Shown here: positions 1 to 6,605 of the stretch, piece after piece
Layout of the letters: the number at the start of each line of letters is the position of its first letter
Position numbering within the stretch: position 1 is the stretch's first letter
Assembly (NCBI GenBank): GCA_002730485.1
Contig: PCAH01000101.1
Coordinates: forward strand, 1 to 23,493
Source of the DNA: Dehalococcoidia bacterium
GTDB taxonomy: Bacteria > Chloroflexota > Dehalococcoidia > UBA3495
Length of the DNA stretch: 23,493 nucleotides
Reading direction: 5' to 3'
Made by a program: the position numbers and the translations under genes
Notes under the pieces: model-generated
Told to the model about the DNA's origin: nothing
Database searches by the model: none
Seen by the model: only the letters and a program-made list of their open reading frames with translations

Positions 1-45
1 CGCAGGGGGAGGGTTAGGGTGGGGGCTGTTCTTCTCAGCCAGAAT

Positions 46-70
46 GGTTCGACAGGCTCACCATGAGCGG
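46..70 (+). repeat. Intergenic palindromic repeat, copy 1
   Basis: A 25-base unit with core TTCGACAGGCTCA and tail TGAGCGG. Its reverse complement recurs at 169-193 with 19 of 25 positions the same by eye. It lies in a gene-free stretch beyond the stop of the MqnA-like gene. The pattern resembles the dispersed TTCGACAAGCTCAGG-type intergenic repeats seen in many bacterial genomes; its function is unknown. Confidence 0.7.
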
Positions 71-109
71 GGCAGGGGCGGGCTGCCAACATGAAACATG
101 CCTGCTGAG

Positions 110-137
110 TGGATTCCATCTTTCGCCGGAATGACGG
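110..137. repeat. Intergenic palindromic repeat of the GGATTCC...GGAATGACGG type
   Basis: ATTCC at 113-117 pairs with GGAAT at 128-132 around an inner TTTCGCC, followed by GACGG. It matches the general shape of the widespread ATTCCCGC-TTTCGCGGGAATGACG intergenic repeat and sits between the two inverted copies at 46-70 and 169-193. It was recognised from the pattern only. Confidence 0.55.
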
Positions 138-168
138 TGGTTCGGAGAATTGGCAATAATCTCCAAAA

Positions 169-193
169 CCGCTCGTCCTGAGCCCGTCGAAGG
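169..193 (-). repeat. Intergenic palindromic repeat, copy 2 (inverted)
   Basis: The sequence CCGCTCGTCCTGAGCCCGTC followed by GAAGG is the reverse complement of the repeat type at 46-70. With that copy it brackets a segment of about 150 bp that holds a third palindrome. No transposase or target duplication is visible. Apart from these repeats nothing is seen in 1-222. Confidence 0.7.
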
Positions 194-222
194 ATGCGCA
201 TCAGCGATCCTCACTGCAGCGC

Positions 223-969
223 TCAGTCCAACTGTCCCAAATATTCCTGAAACAGAGCTATGGACCTTTCCTCTGGGCGTCCCATGAAGTACCGGAGCCC
301 CTGGGTGTAGGTGTGAATCTCCTGAGGGTGTATCGGCAGCGGTATTGCTGGACCCAATACGCGGTACAGTCCGTCTGCCCAATCTTGCAGGCTGGTGTAG
401 AGGGAGTCCTCCACTATCAGAGCCTCTTCCCGCTCGACATCATTTCTCAGCACCCACCTGGCAAAGACAAAGGGTAGGTTGGTCCACTGGGTCCACTCAT
501 CCCCCAGGTCATATACGTGGGGGTGTTCCCGTAGTCCGCGGCGGTGCCGCAGACCCAGGTTACCCGCCAACAATTGCGCTTCGTGGGGTTCATCTTCGTT
601 CACGTAAGCTGCGGGTTTCGCCCCGTGTTTGACCGACAACAAAACCTGCAGCAATTTGACCGCAGTGGGTGCCTCCCAAGGGACAGCTACGTTCTTGCCC
701 ATCAGTTCTTCGATTGGGACCTTGGAGTGGAGCTTTACGCTGCCGGCTTGGGCCACTGTGGCTAAACAAAATCCAGACAGGGTCCGCATGCTGTCATCAA
801 GGTCAAAGGTGTCTACCAGCGGAACTAGCCCTCCTTGGATTTGGTTTTCCGAGATAGCGGTTTTGACTTCATTTGGCGGCAGTTCCAGGACCGTGATCCC
901 ACGCTTGTCCATGTCAAAATACATGGGCTCGGAGCTTAGGTAAGAGGTTCTGCCTACTGTGATTGGCAC
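223..969 (-). CDS. MqnA/MqnD-family protein (chorismate dehydratase-like), divergent
   Basis: The 248-residue product has the shape of the MqnA/MqnD family, which folds like a periplasmic binding protein and serves the futalosine route to menaquinone. Seen in sequence: an N-terminal VGRTSYLSSEP segment (about residues 5-15), a GGLVPLVD segment (about 46-53), and the strongest hallmark DLGDEWTQWTNLPFVFARW in the middle. The start is GTG at 969, chosen because the family begins directly with this beta strand; the ribosome binding site is weak. Family members usually read SYLN-S-x-P, and the Asn is thought to be catalytic in MqnA; here it is Ser. The usual LLIGD segment is replaced by LLAGN. The protein may therefore be a paralogue with a different ligand. 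It lies downstream of the NHL gene, beyond a strong terminator, and no other menaquinone gene is in the window. Family assignment is confident, exact reaction is not. Confidence 0.75.
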   Translation of the reverse strand: MPITVGRTSYLSSEPMYFDMDKRGITVLELPPNEVKTAISENQIQGGLVPLVDTFDLDDSMRTLSGFCLATVAQAGSVKLHSKVPIEELMGKNVAVPWEAPTAVKLLQVLLSVKHGAKPAAYVNEDEPHEAQLLAGNLGLRHRRGLREHPHVYDLGDEWTQWTNLPFVFARWVLRNDVEREEALIVEDSLYTSLQDWADGLYRVLGPAIPLPIHPQEIHTYTQGLRYFMGRPEERSIALFQEYLGQLD

Positions 970-1003
970 GGAGCAACACCATTTAGAGACTTATTGGAGA
1001 AAA

Positions 1004-1030
1004 ATAGGGCCTCGAATTTCGAGGCCCTAT
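1004..1030 (-). terminator. Intrinsic terminator after the NHL gene
   Basis: A perfect 12-bp GC-rich stem (ATAGGGCCTCGA / TCGAGGCCCTAT) with a 3-base loop. On the minus strand it is followed by TTTT, and on the plus strand by CGTTTT. It lies 46 bases after the NHL stop codon and ends the DUF1800-DUF1501-NHL unit. The MqnA-like gene beyond it needs read-through or its own promoter. Confidence 0.9.
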
Positions 1031-1076
1031 CGTTTTGCTAGTTGGGAGCTACATCAGCCCACTGTGGTCCGACTGT

Positions 1077-2105
1077 TTAGAGTCTGGGACCAGCGAAGGT
1101 GGGTGATTGGGTCTTGTACACCTGGATGCGGTTCCGGGCCGACTCAGGAACAAAGATGTTACCTTCGTCGTCAACGGTCACGCCGGTTGGTCCCCAGAAG
1201 TCTTTCTCGCGTTCCAGACCCTGAGCCCGGTCCCGTTCGCCCCACATCTCTGCGTTGGCGTCCAGTTTGTCCTTGGCCCACTTGGAGAGGCCAGCCTCAC
1301 CGGTCTTTAAGTCGATGAATCTGCCGGTCTCGTCGAAGATCTGTAGTCGGTTGTTGAGCCAGTCAGCGACGTAGATTACGTCGTCCTTGTCAACTGCGAC
1401 GCCGGTCGGGCGGTTGAACTCGCCCTCTCCGGATCCGGAACTGCCAAATTTCATCAGGAACTTGCCATCAGAGTCGAACTTCTGAATTCGGTCGTTCCTC
1501 CAGTCAGCGATGAAGATATTACCGTGGCTGTCGATGGTGATACCCCAGGGCATATCGAACTGGCCGTCGCCGCTGCCGTAGGTCCCGAACTGGGAGATGT
1601 ATTTGCCGTCTCTGGTGAACTTTTGAACGCGGTGATTACCGCTGTCGACTATCAGTAGATCGCCGTCGTCGTTGAATGCCATGCCCGAGGGTCGATCCAA
1701 TTCGCCGTCCCCTGAGCCGGTCTTCTCTTCCCATTTGCCCAGGAAGTCTCCGTCCTTGTTGAAGGAGGAGATGCGGTTCAACCACTCATCGCTGATGAAC
1801 AGGTTTTCGTCTTTGTCCAGGGCGATGGAGGTAGGCCAGACCAAAGACCCGTCATCCATGTTGAATTCATGGGGGCCCTGGTAGTTGATACCCCTGGCGA
1901 ACGTGGAGATGTACTCCTCGTCGGTGGTGCAGACGGTGACGCGGACGCCTTCTGGGCGGAATTCCGTGCCCCGACAAAGGACATACATGATGCCTTCTTT
2001 ACCACGGGCGACATATACTGGGTAGTTGAAACCCGGGCCAAACTGCTCACCGCGACCGATGGTCTTGGTGTATTGAACGCTTATGTGTGAAATCTCTGTT
2101 GTCAT
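1077..2105 (-). CDS. NHL-repeat beta-propeller protein, cytoplasmic
   Basis: 342 residues, made almost wholly of NHL repeats. About six blades can be seen, each with the pattern P-x-G-[IV]-[AT]-[VIL]-D-x-x-G-N-[IL]-[FY]-[IV]-x-D-x-x-N-x-R-[IL]-Q; clear examples begin near RPSGMAF, MPWGITID, RPTGVAVD and GPTGVTVD. NHL propellers are binding scaffolds, and some related proteins are lyases such as peptidyl-alpha-hydroxyglycine amidating lyase; no catalytic signature is evident here. No signal peptide or membrane segment is seen, so a cytoplasmic location is inferred. The ATG at 2105 is preceded by GAGGAAA. It is the third gene of the DUF1800-DUF1501-NHL unit, 40 bases after DUF1501, and is followed by a strong terminator. 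A role as partner or scaffold of the two DUF proteins is inference. Confidence 0.88.
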   Translation of the reverse strand: MTTEISHISVQYTKTIGRGEQFGPGFNYPVYVARGKEGIMYVLCRGTEFRPEGVRVTVCTTDEEYISTFARGINYQGPHEFNMDDGSLVWPTSIALDKDENLFISDEWLNRISSFNKDGDFLGKWEEKTGSGDGELDRPSGMAFNDDGDLLIVDSGNHRVQKFTRDGKYISQFGTYGSGDGQFDMPWGITIDSHGNIFIADWRNDRIQKFDSDGKFLMKFGSSGSGEGEFNRPTGVAVDKDDVIYVADWLNNRLQIFDETGRFIDLKTGEAGLSKWAKDKLDANAEMWGERDRAQGLEREKDFWGPTGVTVDDEGNIFVPESARNRIQVYKTQSPTFAGPRL

Positions 2106-2145
2106 ACTTTCCTCAGAGAGTTAGATTTTGCTCGGTTGAAATGGT

Positions 2146-3279
2146 CTAGATAAAGGCCATCTGTTCGAATTCGCCACCCACTATGGGCTTGGCGTCCAGA
2201 CCCATCCACTTCTCAAGGATGGTGGAGTACACACCGCGGAAGTCGTTGTTGTGCATCAGATCCCCGTCATCTAGCTTGTTAGCGTCTAGGGAAGGATACT
2301 CACCATAGAGTCCGCCCTTGACCTGATCACCGATGATGAAGCAGTGTCCACCTGCTCCGTGGTCGGTGCCGGAGCCATTGTCCTTGACGCGGCGACCAAA
2401 CTCGCTGAAGACCAAGAGCATCACGTTTTCCCCTGCATTGTGCTCTTTCAGATCGTCATAGAAATCGCCAATGGCCTTGCTGGTCTCACTCCAGAGCCTG
2501 GTGTGGTTGGCCAACTGACCAGCGTGGGTGTCAAAGCTGTTGAAAGGCGCCGTGGTGTAAAGCACCCTAGTGCCGAACCCAGCCAGATGGGTCTGCACGA
2601 TATTACGCATGTACTGGCCGACGGTATCACCGCCGTACTCAACGGAAGAGGAATACATGTCGGGCGCAGTGCTTAGAATATCTGCGCCTTTGAGGGCGTC
2701 CAGTCCAGTGTGAGCGAGGTAGTCCATCACCGGGCCGGTTCCAATCATGGGGGAATAGACCTTGGAGAAGACATCCAGAGCCTTCAACCGCTGGTCTACA
2801 TCATCGATACCGGTGAGGACTCCGTAGGTCTCCAGGTTGCCCACAGACGCTGCAGCAACACCCGGCGCTACTAGGGCTCGGGGTAGGCCGCGTCCAAAGT
2901 TCACTGCTGTAAGAACGTTTTCGCCGTTAGGGTCAAGGTCTCGGACAACCCGTCCCAGCCAGCCTTCTTCACCGATCTTAGTGGGCTCGCAAGTGTGCCA
3001 GATATCCATGGAGCGGAAGTGCGACCGGCTTCCGGTGGGATAGCCGACGCCTTGGATGATGGCCATCTTCCCTTCGTCATAGATCTGTTTCATCGGACCC
3101 ATGTTGGGGTTAAAGCCAACTTGGTCGTCGATCTTCAGGACCTGATCCTCAGGGACGACCACCGTGGTCCGGTTGTCGTAATAATTCGGGTCGCCGTGAG
3201 GAACTATGGTGTTCACAGCGTCGTTTCCGCCAGCTAGTTGAAGGACCACTAGTACCGGGTCTTTCTTCGTAGATGTCAT
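2146..3279 (-). CDS. DUF1501 family protein, without a signal peptide
   Basis: 377 residues matching DUF1501, a family I believe belongs to the alkaline-phosphatase-like clan, with no established reaction. Seen: VVLQLAGGNDAVNTIVP (11-27), the SRSHF..MDIWHT segment (84-96), SFDTHAGQ (248-255), FSEFGRR (291-297) and GTDHGAGG (304-311). The last two resemble metal-site motifs of that clan. Many DUF1501 proteins start with a twin-arginine export signal; this one enters the domain within 10 residues and has no RR motif, so it is probably cytoplasmic. ATG at 3279 follows GGAG with 8-base spacing. It lies between DUF1800 and NHL genes. The pairing with DUF1800 is a recurrent arrangement in Planctomycetota and Chloroflexota. 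The function is not known and I do not assign one. Confidence 0.92.
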   Translation of the reverse strand: MTSTKKDPVLVVLQLAGGNDAVNTIVPHGDPNYYDNRTTVVVPEDQVLKIDDQVGFNPNMGPMKQIYDEGKMAIIQGVGYPTGSRSHFRSMDIWHTCEPTKIGEEGWLGRVVRDLDPNGENVLTAVNFGRGLPRALVAPGVAAASVGNLETYGVLTGIDDVDQRLKALDVFSKVYSPMIGTGPVMDYLAHTGLDALKGADILSTAPDMYSSSVEYGGDTVGQYMRNIVQTHLAGFGTRVLYTTAPFNSFDTHAGQLANHTRLWSETSKAIGDFYDDLKEHNAGENVMLLVFSEFGRRVKDNGSGTDHGAGGHCFIIGDQVKGGLYGEYPSLDANKLDDGDLMHNNDFRGVYSTILEKWMGLDAKPIVGGEFEQMAFI

Positions 3280-3398
3280 TCTTTAATCTCCAATCATCTT
3301 CTCGGACAAATCTTTTGATTTGGAACCGAAGCTGCCCTGGCGTTTTGCAACACTCCTGGGCAGCGCTATTTCAAAATTATGCGTTGGTCTAGAGATGT
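3280..3398 (-). other. DUF1800-DUF1501 intercistronic region with two hairpins
   Basis: Two stem-loops can be drawn. One is CAAATC-TTTT-GATTTG at 3307-3322. The other pairs GCTGCCC at 3331-3337 with GGGCAGC at 3358-3364, and can be lengthened by three more positions with one mismatch. Neither is followed by a T-run on the minus strand, so they are not obvious terminators. They may adjust relative expression inside the unit. No separate promoter was recognised. Confidence 0.4.
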
Positions 3399-4805
3399 CT
3401 AGGCGAATAGATACTCAGTGGTGGCTACGATGGACTGGAGCATGGTCGCAACCCTGAGGGAGAAGTCATCCGCGTCTGTGCGGATCTCTCCTTCGCTTCG
3501 TGCCAGATCCAGCAATTGATTGCGAGTCTCGTCGGCCAACTGATAGGCGCCGAGGTTCTCAAGGCAGCCATCAACCAACTGTTCGGCGGTCAGCACTGGG
3601 CCAACGGCGCTCAAGCGGGTGATGATGTTTTTCACGCCGGAGTGGTTGGTGTTGCCAACCTGATCGGCGGTGAAGTTGATGCGCTCTACCAGTGTTCCTG
3701 AGTCGATCCACTCACGGCCTGTATGCCAACCCTCAACTGTGGGTGGGTTCAGCAAGTCCTGGCCCATGTACCGGATGTTCATGGTCATGAGGTCAAGGCC
3801 TGGCCTGGGGAACTTGAAGTCTCCAACCAGCTTGAGAGTGCCGATCACGGTCTCCGCCGGGCTCTTCACCTTGGCGAAGGTGGAGTTCTTGAAGAAGTCA
3901 GACTTGAACAATACCCTCAGCATTGAGGTGATGTTGTAGTTGGAGCGGAAGTATTCTTCTTCCAGCATCTTGATTGCCTCGATGTCTTGGGGAGGAGTGT
4001 CCTTCCAAGCGGGGACCTGTACATCGTCGGCTACGAAGAAGTTGTAAAGGTGGCGCGCCACGAACCGGGCTGTTGCCGGCTGTTTCACGATGATGTCTAC
4101 GATATCTTCACCGTTGAAGTTACCGGTCTCGCCAAGGAACGTCTTCTCGTCATTGTCATGGTCGCGAGGGTCGAACATGAACTTGGCATCGTATTTACCG
4201 TACGGATAGCGAGGGATGGAGTTGGTCACGGTCCAGCCGGTGAAAGCGCGGGCTGCTTCCTTGACGTCATCCTCGCTGTAGTTGAATTCGCCGTCCATTC
4301 CTACGCCCAAGGAGAACAGTTCCAGGAGCTCCCTGCCCCAGTTCTCATTGATGGCGCCTTTGTGGCTCATGCAGTTGTCCAGGTAGAAGACCATGGCCGG
4401 GTCTTTGGACAGGCCCTTCAATAGTTCATGGAAGCTGCCCATGCCAACGGTCCGGAACATGTCCAGTTCCTGGGACTGCTGCTTGGGATACTCACATTTG
4501 GCGTGTCCGGTGACCAAGACGCAATGCCAGAAGAGTGCGATCTTCTCCTGTAGCGGGCGCTTGGAGTTGATCATTCGGTAGGTCCACTCTTCTTGTTGAC
4601 CTTCCAGACCAGCCTGGGCCAGCCAGTCCACCTTGTAGCGCATCATCAGGTCGCGCTCCATGGGAGGCTGGGACTCTGGGTCCAACAGCTCTTCTACAGT
4701 GGCGTCATACCCTTTTGTGGCTCTTGCTTGTAGTTCTTCCAGCGGGGCGCCGAATCCGGCGCGGCGCATCAGATGGGCGATTTGTGAGATATCTTGCTCA
4801 GACAA
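3399..4805 (-). CDS. DUF1800 family protein
   Basis: 468 residues with clear DUF1800 signatures: HLMRRAGFGA near the N-terminus (11-20), LQEKIALFWH (85-94), NENWGRELLELFSLG (153-167) and YSEDDVKEAARAFTGW (176-191), then a long helical C-terminal part containing NPPTVEGW. The biochemical role of the family is not established. The start is TTG at 4805: it is preceded by a strong GGGAGG, and the next Met is at residue 13, inside the conserved N-terminal motif. No signal peptide is seen. It is the first gene of the unit with DUF1501 and NHL, read from the promoter at 4895-4923 with a leader of about 80 bases. The two DUF families often occur together, which suggests that the products act together. 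Confidence 0.92.
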   Translation of the reverse strand: MSEQDISQIAHLMRRAGFGAPLEELQARATKGYDATVEELLDPESQPPMERDLMMRYKVDWLAQAGLEGQQEEWTYRMINSKRPLQEKIALFWHCVLVTGHAKCEYPKQQSQELDMFRTVGMGSFHELLKGLSKDPAMVFYLDNCMSHKGAINENWGRELLELFSLGVGMDGEFNYSEDDVKEAARAFTGWTVTNSIPRYPYGKYDAKFMFDPRDHDNDEKTFLGETGNFNGEDIVDIIVKQPATARFVARHLYNFFVADDVQVPAWKDTPPQDIEAIKMLEEEYFRSNYNITSMLRVLFKSDFFKNSTFAKVKSPAETVIGTLKLVGDFKFPRPGLDLMTMNIRYMGQDLLNPPTVEGWHTGREWIDSGTLVERINFTADQVGNTNHSGVKNIITRLSAVGPVLTAEQLVDGCLENLGAYQLADETRNQLLDLARSEGEIRTDADDFSLRVATMLQSIVATTEYLFA

Positions 4806-4894
4806 TTGTTTCCTCCCAACTCAACAATTTTTGGGTTCCATCGAGGTGATGTTCGGGGATAATCTTTTACGGTTCCCTGTGTTGTTTTGGCTTG

Positions 4895-4923
4895 AATAGA
4901 TTGATTTCGGCAAGGTTTGTCAA
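4895..4923 (-). promoter_or_regulatory. Sigma-70-type promoter for the DUF1800 unit
   Basis: Minus strand: perfect -35 TTGACA (4923-4918), 17-base spacer, -10 TCTATT (4900-4895, 4 of 6 to consensus). It lies 90 bases upstream of the TTG start in an AT-rich stretch. Confidence 0.6.
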
Positions 4924-4986
4924 AATTTGTAAAAATCTGGCAAAGCCACGCTAATTTACTCTCAAACCACCAGCGCATCATATTAC

Positions 4987-5022
4987 TAGCCCCGCCCCTC
5001 GTCAATAAAAAGGACGGGGCTA
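4987..5022. terminator. Inverted repeat after the ComE-like gene, possible terminator
   Basis: TAGCCCCG at 4987-4994 pairs perfectly with CGGGGCTA at 5015-5022 around a 20-base loop; a second pairing inside (GCCCC with GGGGC) is also possible. It begins 62 bases after the ComE-like stop. The minus-strand side is not followed by a T-run, so termination, if any, may be weak or factor-dependent. Confidence 0.45.
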
Positions 5023-5084
5023 TATCTCATCAAGTGATAACAATCCGCGACAGATGCGGATGCATTCTTACCGGGAAGAGCGGG

Positions 5085-5675
5085 TTAGACCATCTTGATG
5101 CCGAGTTCTTCCTGCATCACCTTGATCGTCTCTGCTCGGCCCCGCTGCGGGTTACGCACCCGGCGGCCAATGGGCTCGTTTTCAACTTTGGGAATCATCT
5201 TCATGGCGACGAAGACTGGTCCCTCTGCCTGCATGACCTGTTCGATGCTGTCGGCGAAGTCCTCCAGGTTGTCGAATGAGAAGGTGGAAGCGTACCCAGC
5301 TTCATTGGCCATGCCAGCGAAGTTGATATTTCCTGAGTTGGGGGTCGGCTGACCTCCGGTGGTGGCGTAGACGCCGTTGTCCATGAGGAAGTGGACGAAG
5401 TTCTTTGGCTTCATCCCGGCGATGGTCCCCAGGATGCCCATGTTCATCTGAAGAGATCCTTCAGAATCGAAGAGCACTACTTTCTCGTCGGGCTGTGAGA
5501 GGGCGAAACCCAGGGCGGCAGAGTTGGTCTGGCCCATGGCCCCTTGCAGGGTCAGGTCCCGTTTCTCGTCCTCTGAGATGCCTCTCCAGTCTCGGCCGCA
5601 GGTACCCGTCACCAAGACGATGGACTTGCCACGGTGCGGGTTAAAAGCTCGGAACATATCTGCTGAGTCGAACAT
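5085..5675 (-). CDS. TPP-binding decarboxylase subunit, ComE-like (sulfopyruvate decarboxylase beta type)
   Basis: 196 residues forming the PP domain of a split thiamine-diphosphate enzyme. It resembles the beta subunit of sulfopyruvate decarboxylase and the C-terminal half of phosphonopyruvate decarboxylases. Seen: GAMGQTNSAALGFAL, then the cofactor motif SEGSLQMNMG, a spacer, then MDNGVYATTGGQPTP, which supplies the Asn that ligates Mg. The motif usually reads GDGS; here it is SEGS, so the Mg ligand is Glu rather than Asp. A longer reading from TTG at 5687 is possible, but that TTG overlaps the GGAG that sits 6 bases before ATG 5675, so I take ATG. It lies downstream of the ComD-like PYR subunit and forms a complete enzyme with it. 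The substrate is a 2-oxo acid, with sulfopyruvate only one option. Confidence 0.82.
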   Translation of the reverse strand: MFDSADMFRAFNPHRGKSIVLVTGTCGRDWRGISEDEKRDLTLQGAMGQTNSAALGFALSQPDEKVVLFDSEGSLQMNMGILGTIAGMKPKNFVHFLMDNGVYATTGGQPTPNSGNINFAGMANEAGYASTFSFDNLEDFADSIEQVMQAEGPVFVAMKMIPKVENEPIGRRVRNPQRGRAETIKVMQEELGIKMV

Positions 5676-5681
5676 TTTGAT

Positions 5682-5685
5682 CTCC
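5682..5685 (-). promoter_or_regulatory. Ribosome binding site fixing the ComE-like start
   Basis: GGAG on the minus strand, 6 bases before ATG 5675. It overlaps the alternative TTG start codon at 5687, which argues against that start. Confidence 0.75.
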
Positions 5686-5762
5686 AATACGCTTAACAGT
5701 GAGCGTCTATCTACTTTTTAAGTTGGTGCCAAGGCCGCTAAAGCTAGAAAGCTTAACCCGAG

Positions 5763-6284
5763 CTACTCCCGGTTGAAGCCGTGGTATTCGTCGCCGACCA
5801 ATACGGCAACCGGGCAGCTGTTCTTGCGGGCCTCTTCAAACGCTACAGAAATCCGTGAAGCGTCGTCGTCAGTCTCCAGCAGGTAGTAGTTGATACCCAT
5901 GGCGTGGAGGAAGGTCTCGGTGTATTTTGCCGCAGAGTCGGTCACCACTCCGTGGCGGGTCCAGCCTCGGTAGCCGATCAGCATGACCAAGGGGAAGTTT
6001 GCGTCCAGTGACATACCGCGGATGGAGTCACCCGATTCCATCATTCCGGTATTCTGGATCACGCAGACGGGAACTTTTCCGCCGACGATTAAACCAAGGG
6101 CAATGGCGAAGGTCTCGCCCTCACGGGAGGTGGGAACAACGCTCAACCACGGTTGTTCTTTCATCAACTCGTAGAGATAGTTGGTTTCACTATCTGGGAT
6201 GGTCACGATATGGGTCACGTTGTTCTTCTTGAACTCTGAGACCAATGACTCCGGTTTTAGCAGTGCTGCTTGTTGCTGGACCAT
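5763..6284 (-). CDS. TPP-binding decarboxylase subunit, ComD-like (sulfopyruvate decarboxylase alpha type)
   Basis: 173 residues forming the PYR domain of a split TPP enzyme. Seen: an N-terminal helix and strand THIVTIPDSETNYLYELM, then the conserved REGETFAIALG segment whose Glu should activate the thiazolium ylide, then VCVIQNTGMMESGDSIRGM, and a C-terminal segment with PVAVLVGDEY. These match sulfopyruvate and phosphonopyruvate decarboxylase N-terminal domains. ATG 6284 follows GAGGAG with 8-base spacing. The ComE-like gene follows after 87 bases on the same strand, so the two are probably one operon and one heteromeric enzyme. The promoter at 6364-6393 and a palindrome just upstream suggest regulated expression. 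Decarboxylation of a 2-oxo acid is well supported; the substrate is inferred from similarity only. Confidence 0.82.
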   Translation of the reverse strand: MVQQQAALLKPESLVSEFKKNNVTHIVTIPDSETNYLYELMKEQPWLSVVPTSREGETFAIALGLIVGGKVPVCVIQNTGMMESGDSIRGMSLDANFPLVMLIGYRGWTRHGVVTDSAAKYTETFLHAMGINYYLLETDDDASRISVAFEEARKNSCPVAVLVGDEYHGFNRE

Positions 6285-6363
6285 GGGCTAGCTCCTCACT
6301 GGTTGATTTTGGTAAATGGTTTCCATCAGACACGGGGCTTACTGGGCTGTTTTGGGGCGCCTC

Positions 6364-6393
6364 ATTATATTAACCATCTAATCCGGCAGTCAA
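6364..6393 (-). promoter_or_regulatory. Near-consensus sigma-70 promoter for the ComD/ComE-like operon
   Basis: Minus strand: -35 TTGACT (6393-6388), 18-base spacer, -10 TATAAT (6369-6364). It gives a predicted leader of about 70 bases before ATG 6284. Confidence 0.75.
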
Positions 6394-6397
6394 TCTT

Positions 6398-6416
6398 GGT
6401 TTGGCAACGCCAAACC
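6398..6416. promoter_or_regulatory. 19-bp perfect palindrome, candidate operator
   Basis: GGTTTGGC-AAC-GCCAAACC, with 8-bp arms and a 3-base centre. It ends 4 bases upstream of the -35 box of the decarboxylase promoter, a usual place for a transcription activator. It also lies in the region shared with the divergent MFS operon. Which regulator binds is unknown. Confidence 0.55.
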
Positions 6417-6476
6417 CATACTGCCAATCACTGGTTCACGGGTCGGGGATTTACGCGTCTGAAATGTGTATGATTG

Positions 6477-6504
6477 TTGGGCTTGGTTCTACCTCTTCTA
6501 TAGA
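6477..6504 (+). promoter_or_regulatory. Weak promoter candidate for the MFS-monooxygenase operon
   Basis: TTGGGC (6477-6482), 16-base spacer, TATAGA (6499-6504), about 100 bases before ATG 6606. The -35 box matches consensus in only 3 of 6 positions. Confidence 0.25.
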
Positions 6505-6605
6505 GTGTGATTCGCTTCCGGCGGGCTATCTCAGTTGAGTTGATGAGATCCAGCCAAGCTCCGCCTAATACTATTTCCACCATCTCTGGGCGAAAGGCCT
6601 ACTGA

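Larger units (their letters stand above)
6285..6605. other. Divergent intergenic region between the decarboxylase operon and the MFS-monooxygenase operon
   Basis: 321 bases without a convincing gene. It holds the strong minus-strand promoter at 6364-6393, the 19-bp palindrome at 6398-6416, and a weak plus-strand promoter candidate at 6477-6504. Short reading frames here lack ribosome binding sites and recognisable sequence. Confidence 0.7.

Noticed and set aside
35..382. Minus-strand open frame of 115 codons at the window start
   Set aside because: It runs through the repeats and overlaps the MqnA-like gene; low-complexity composition and no recognisable motif.
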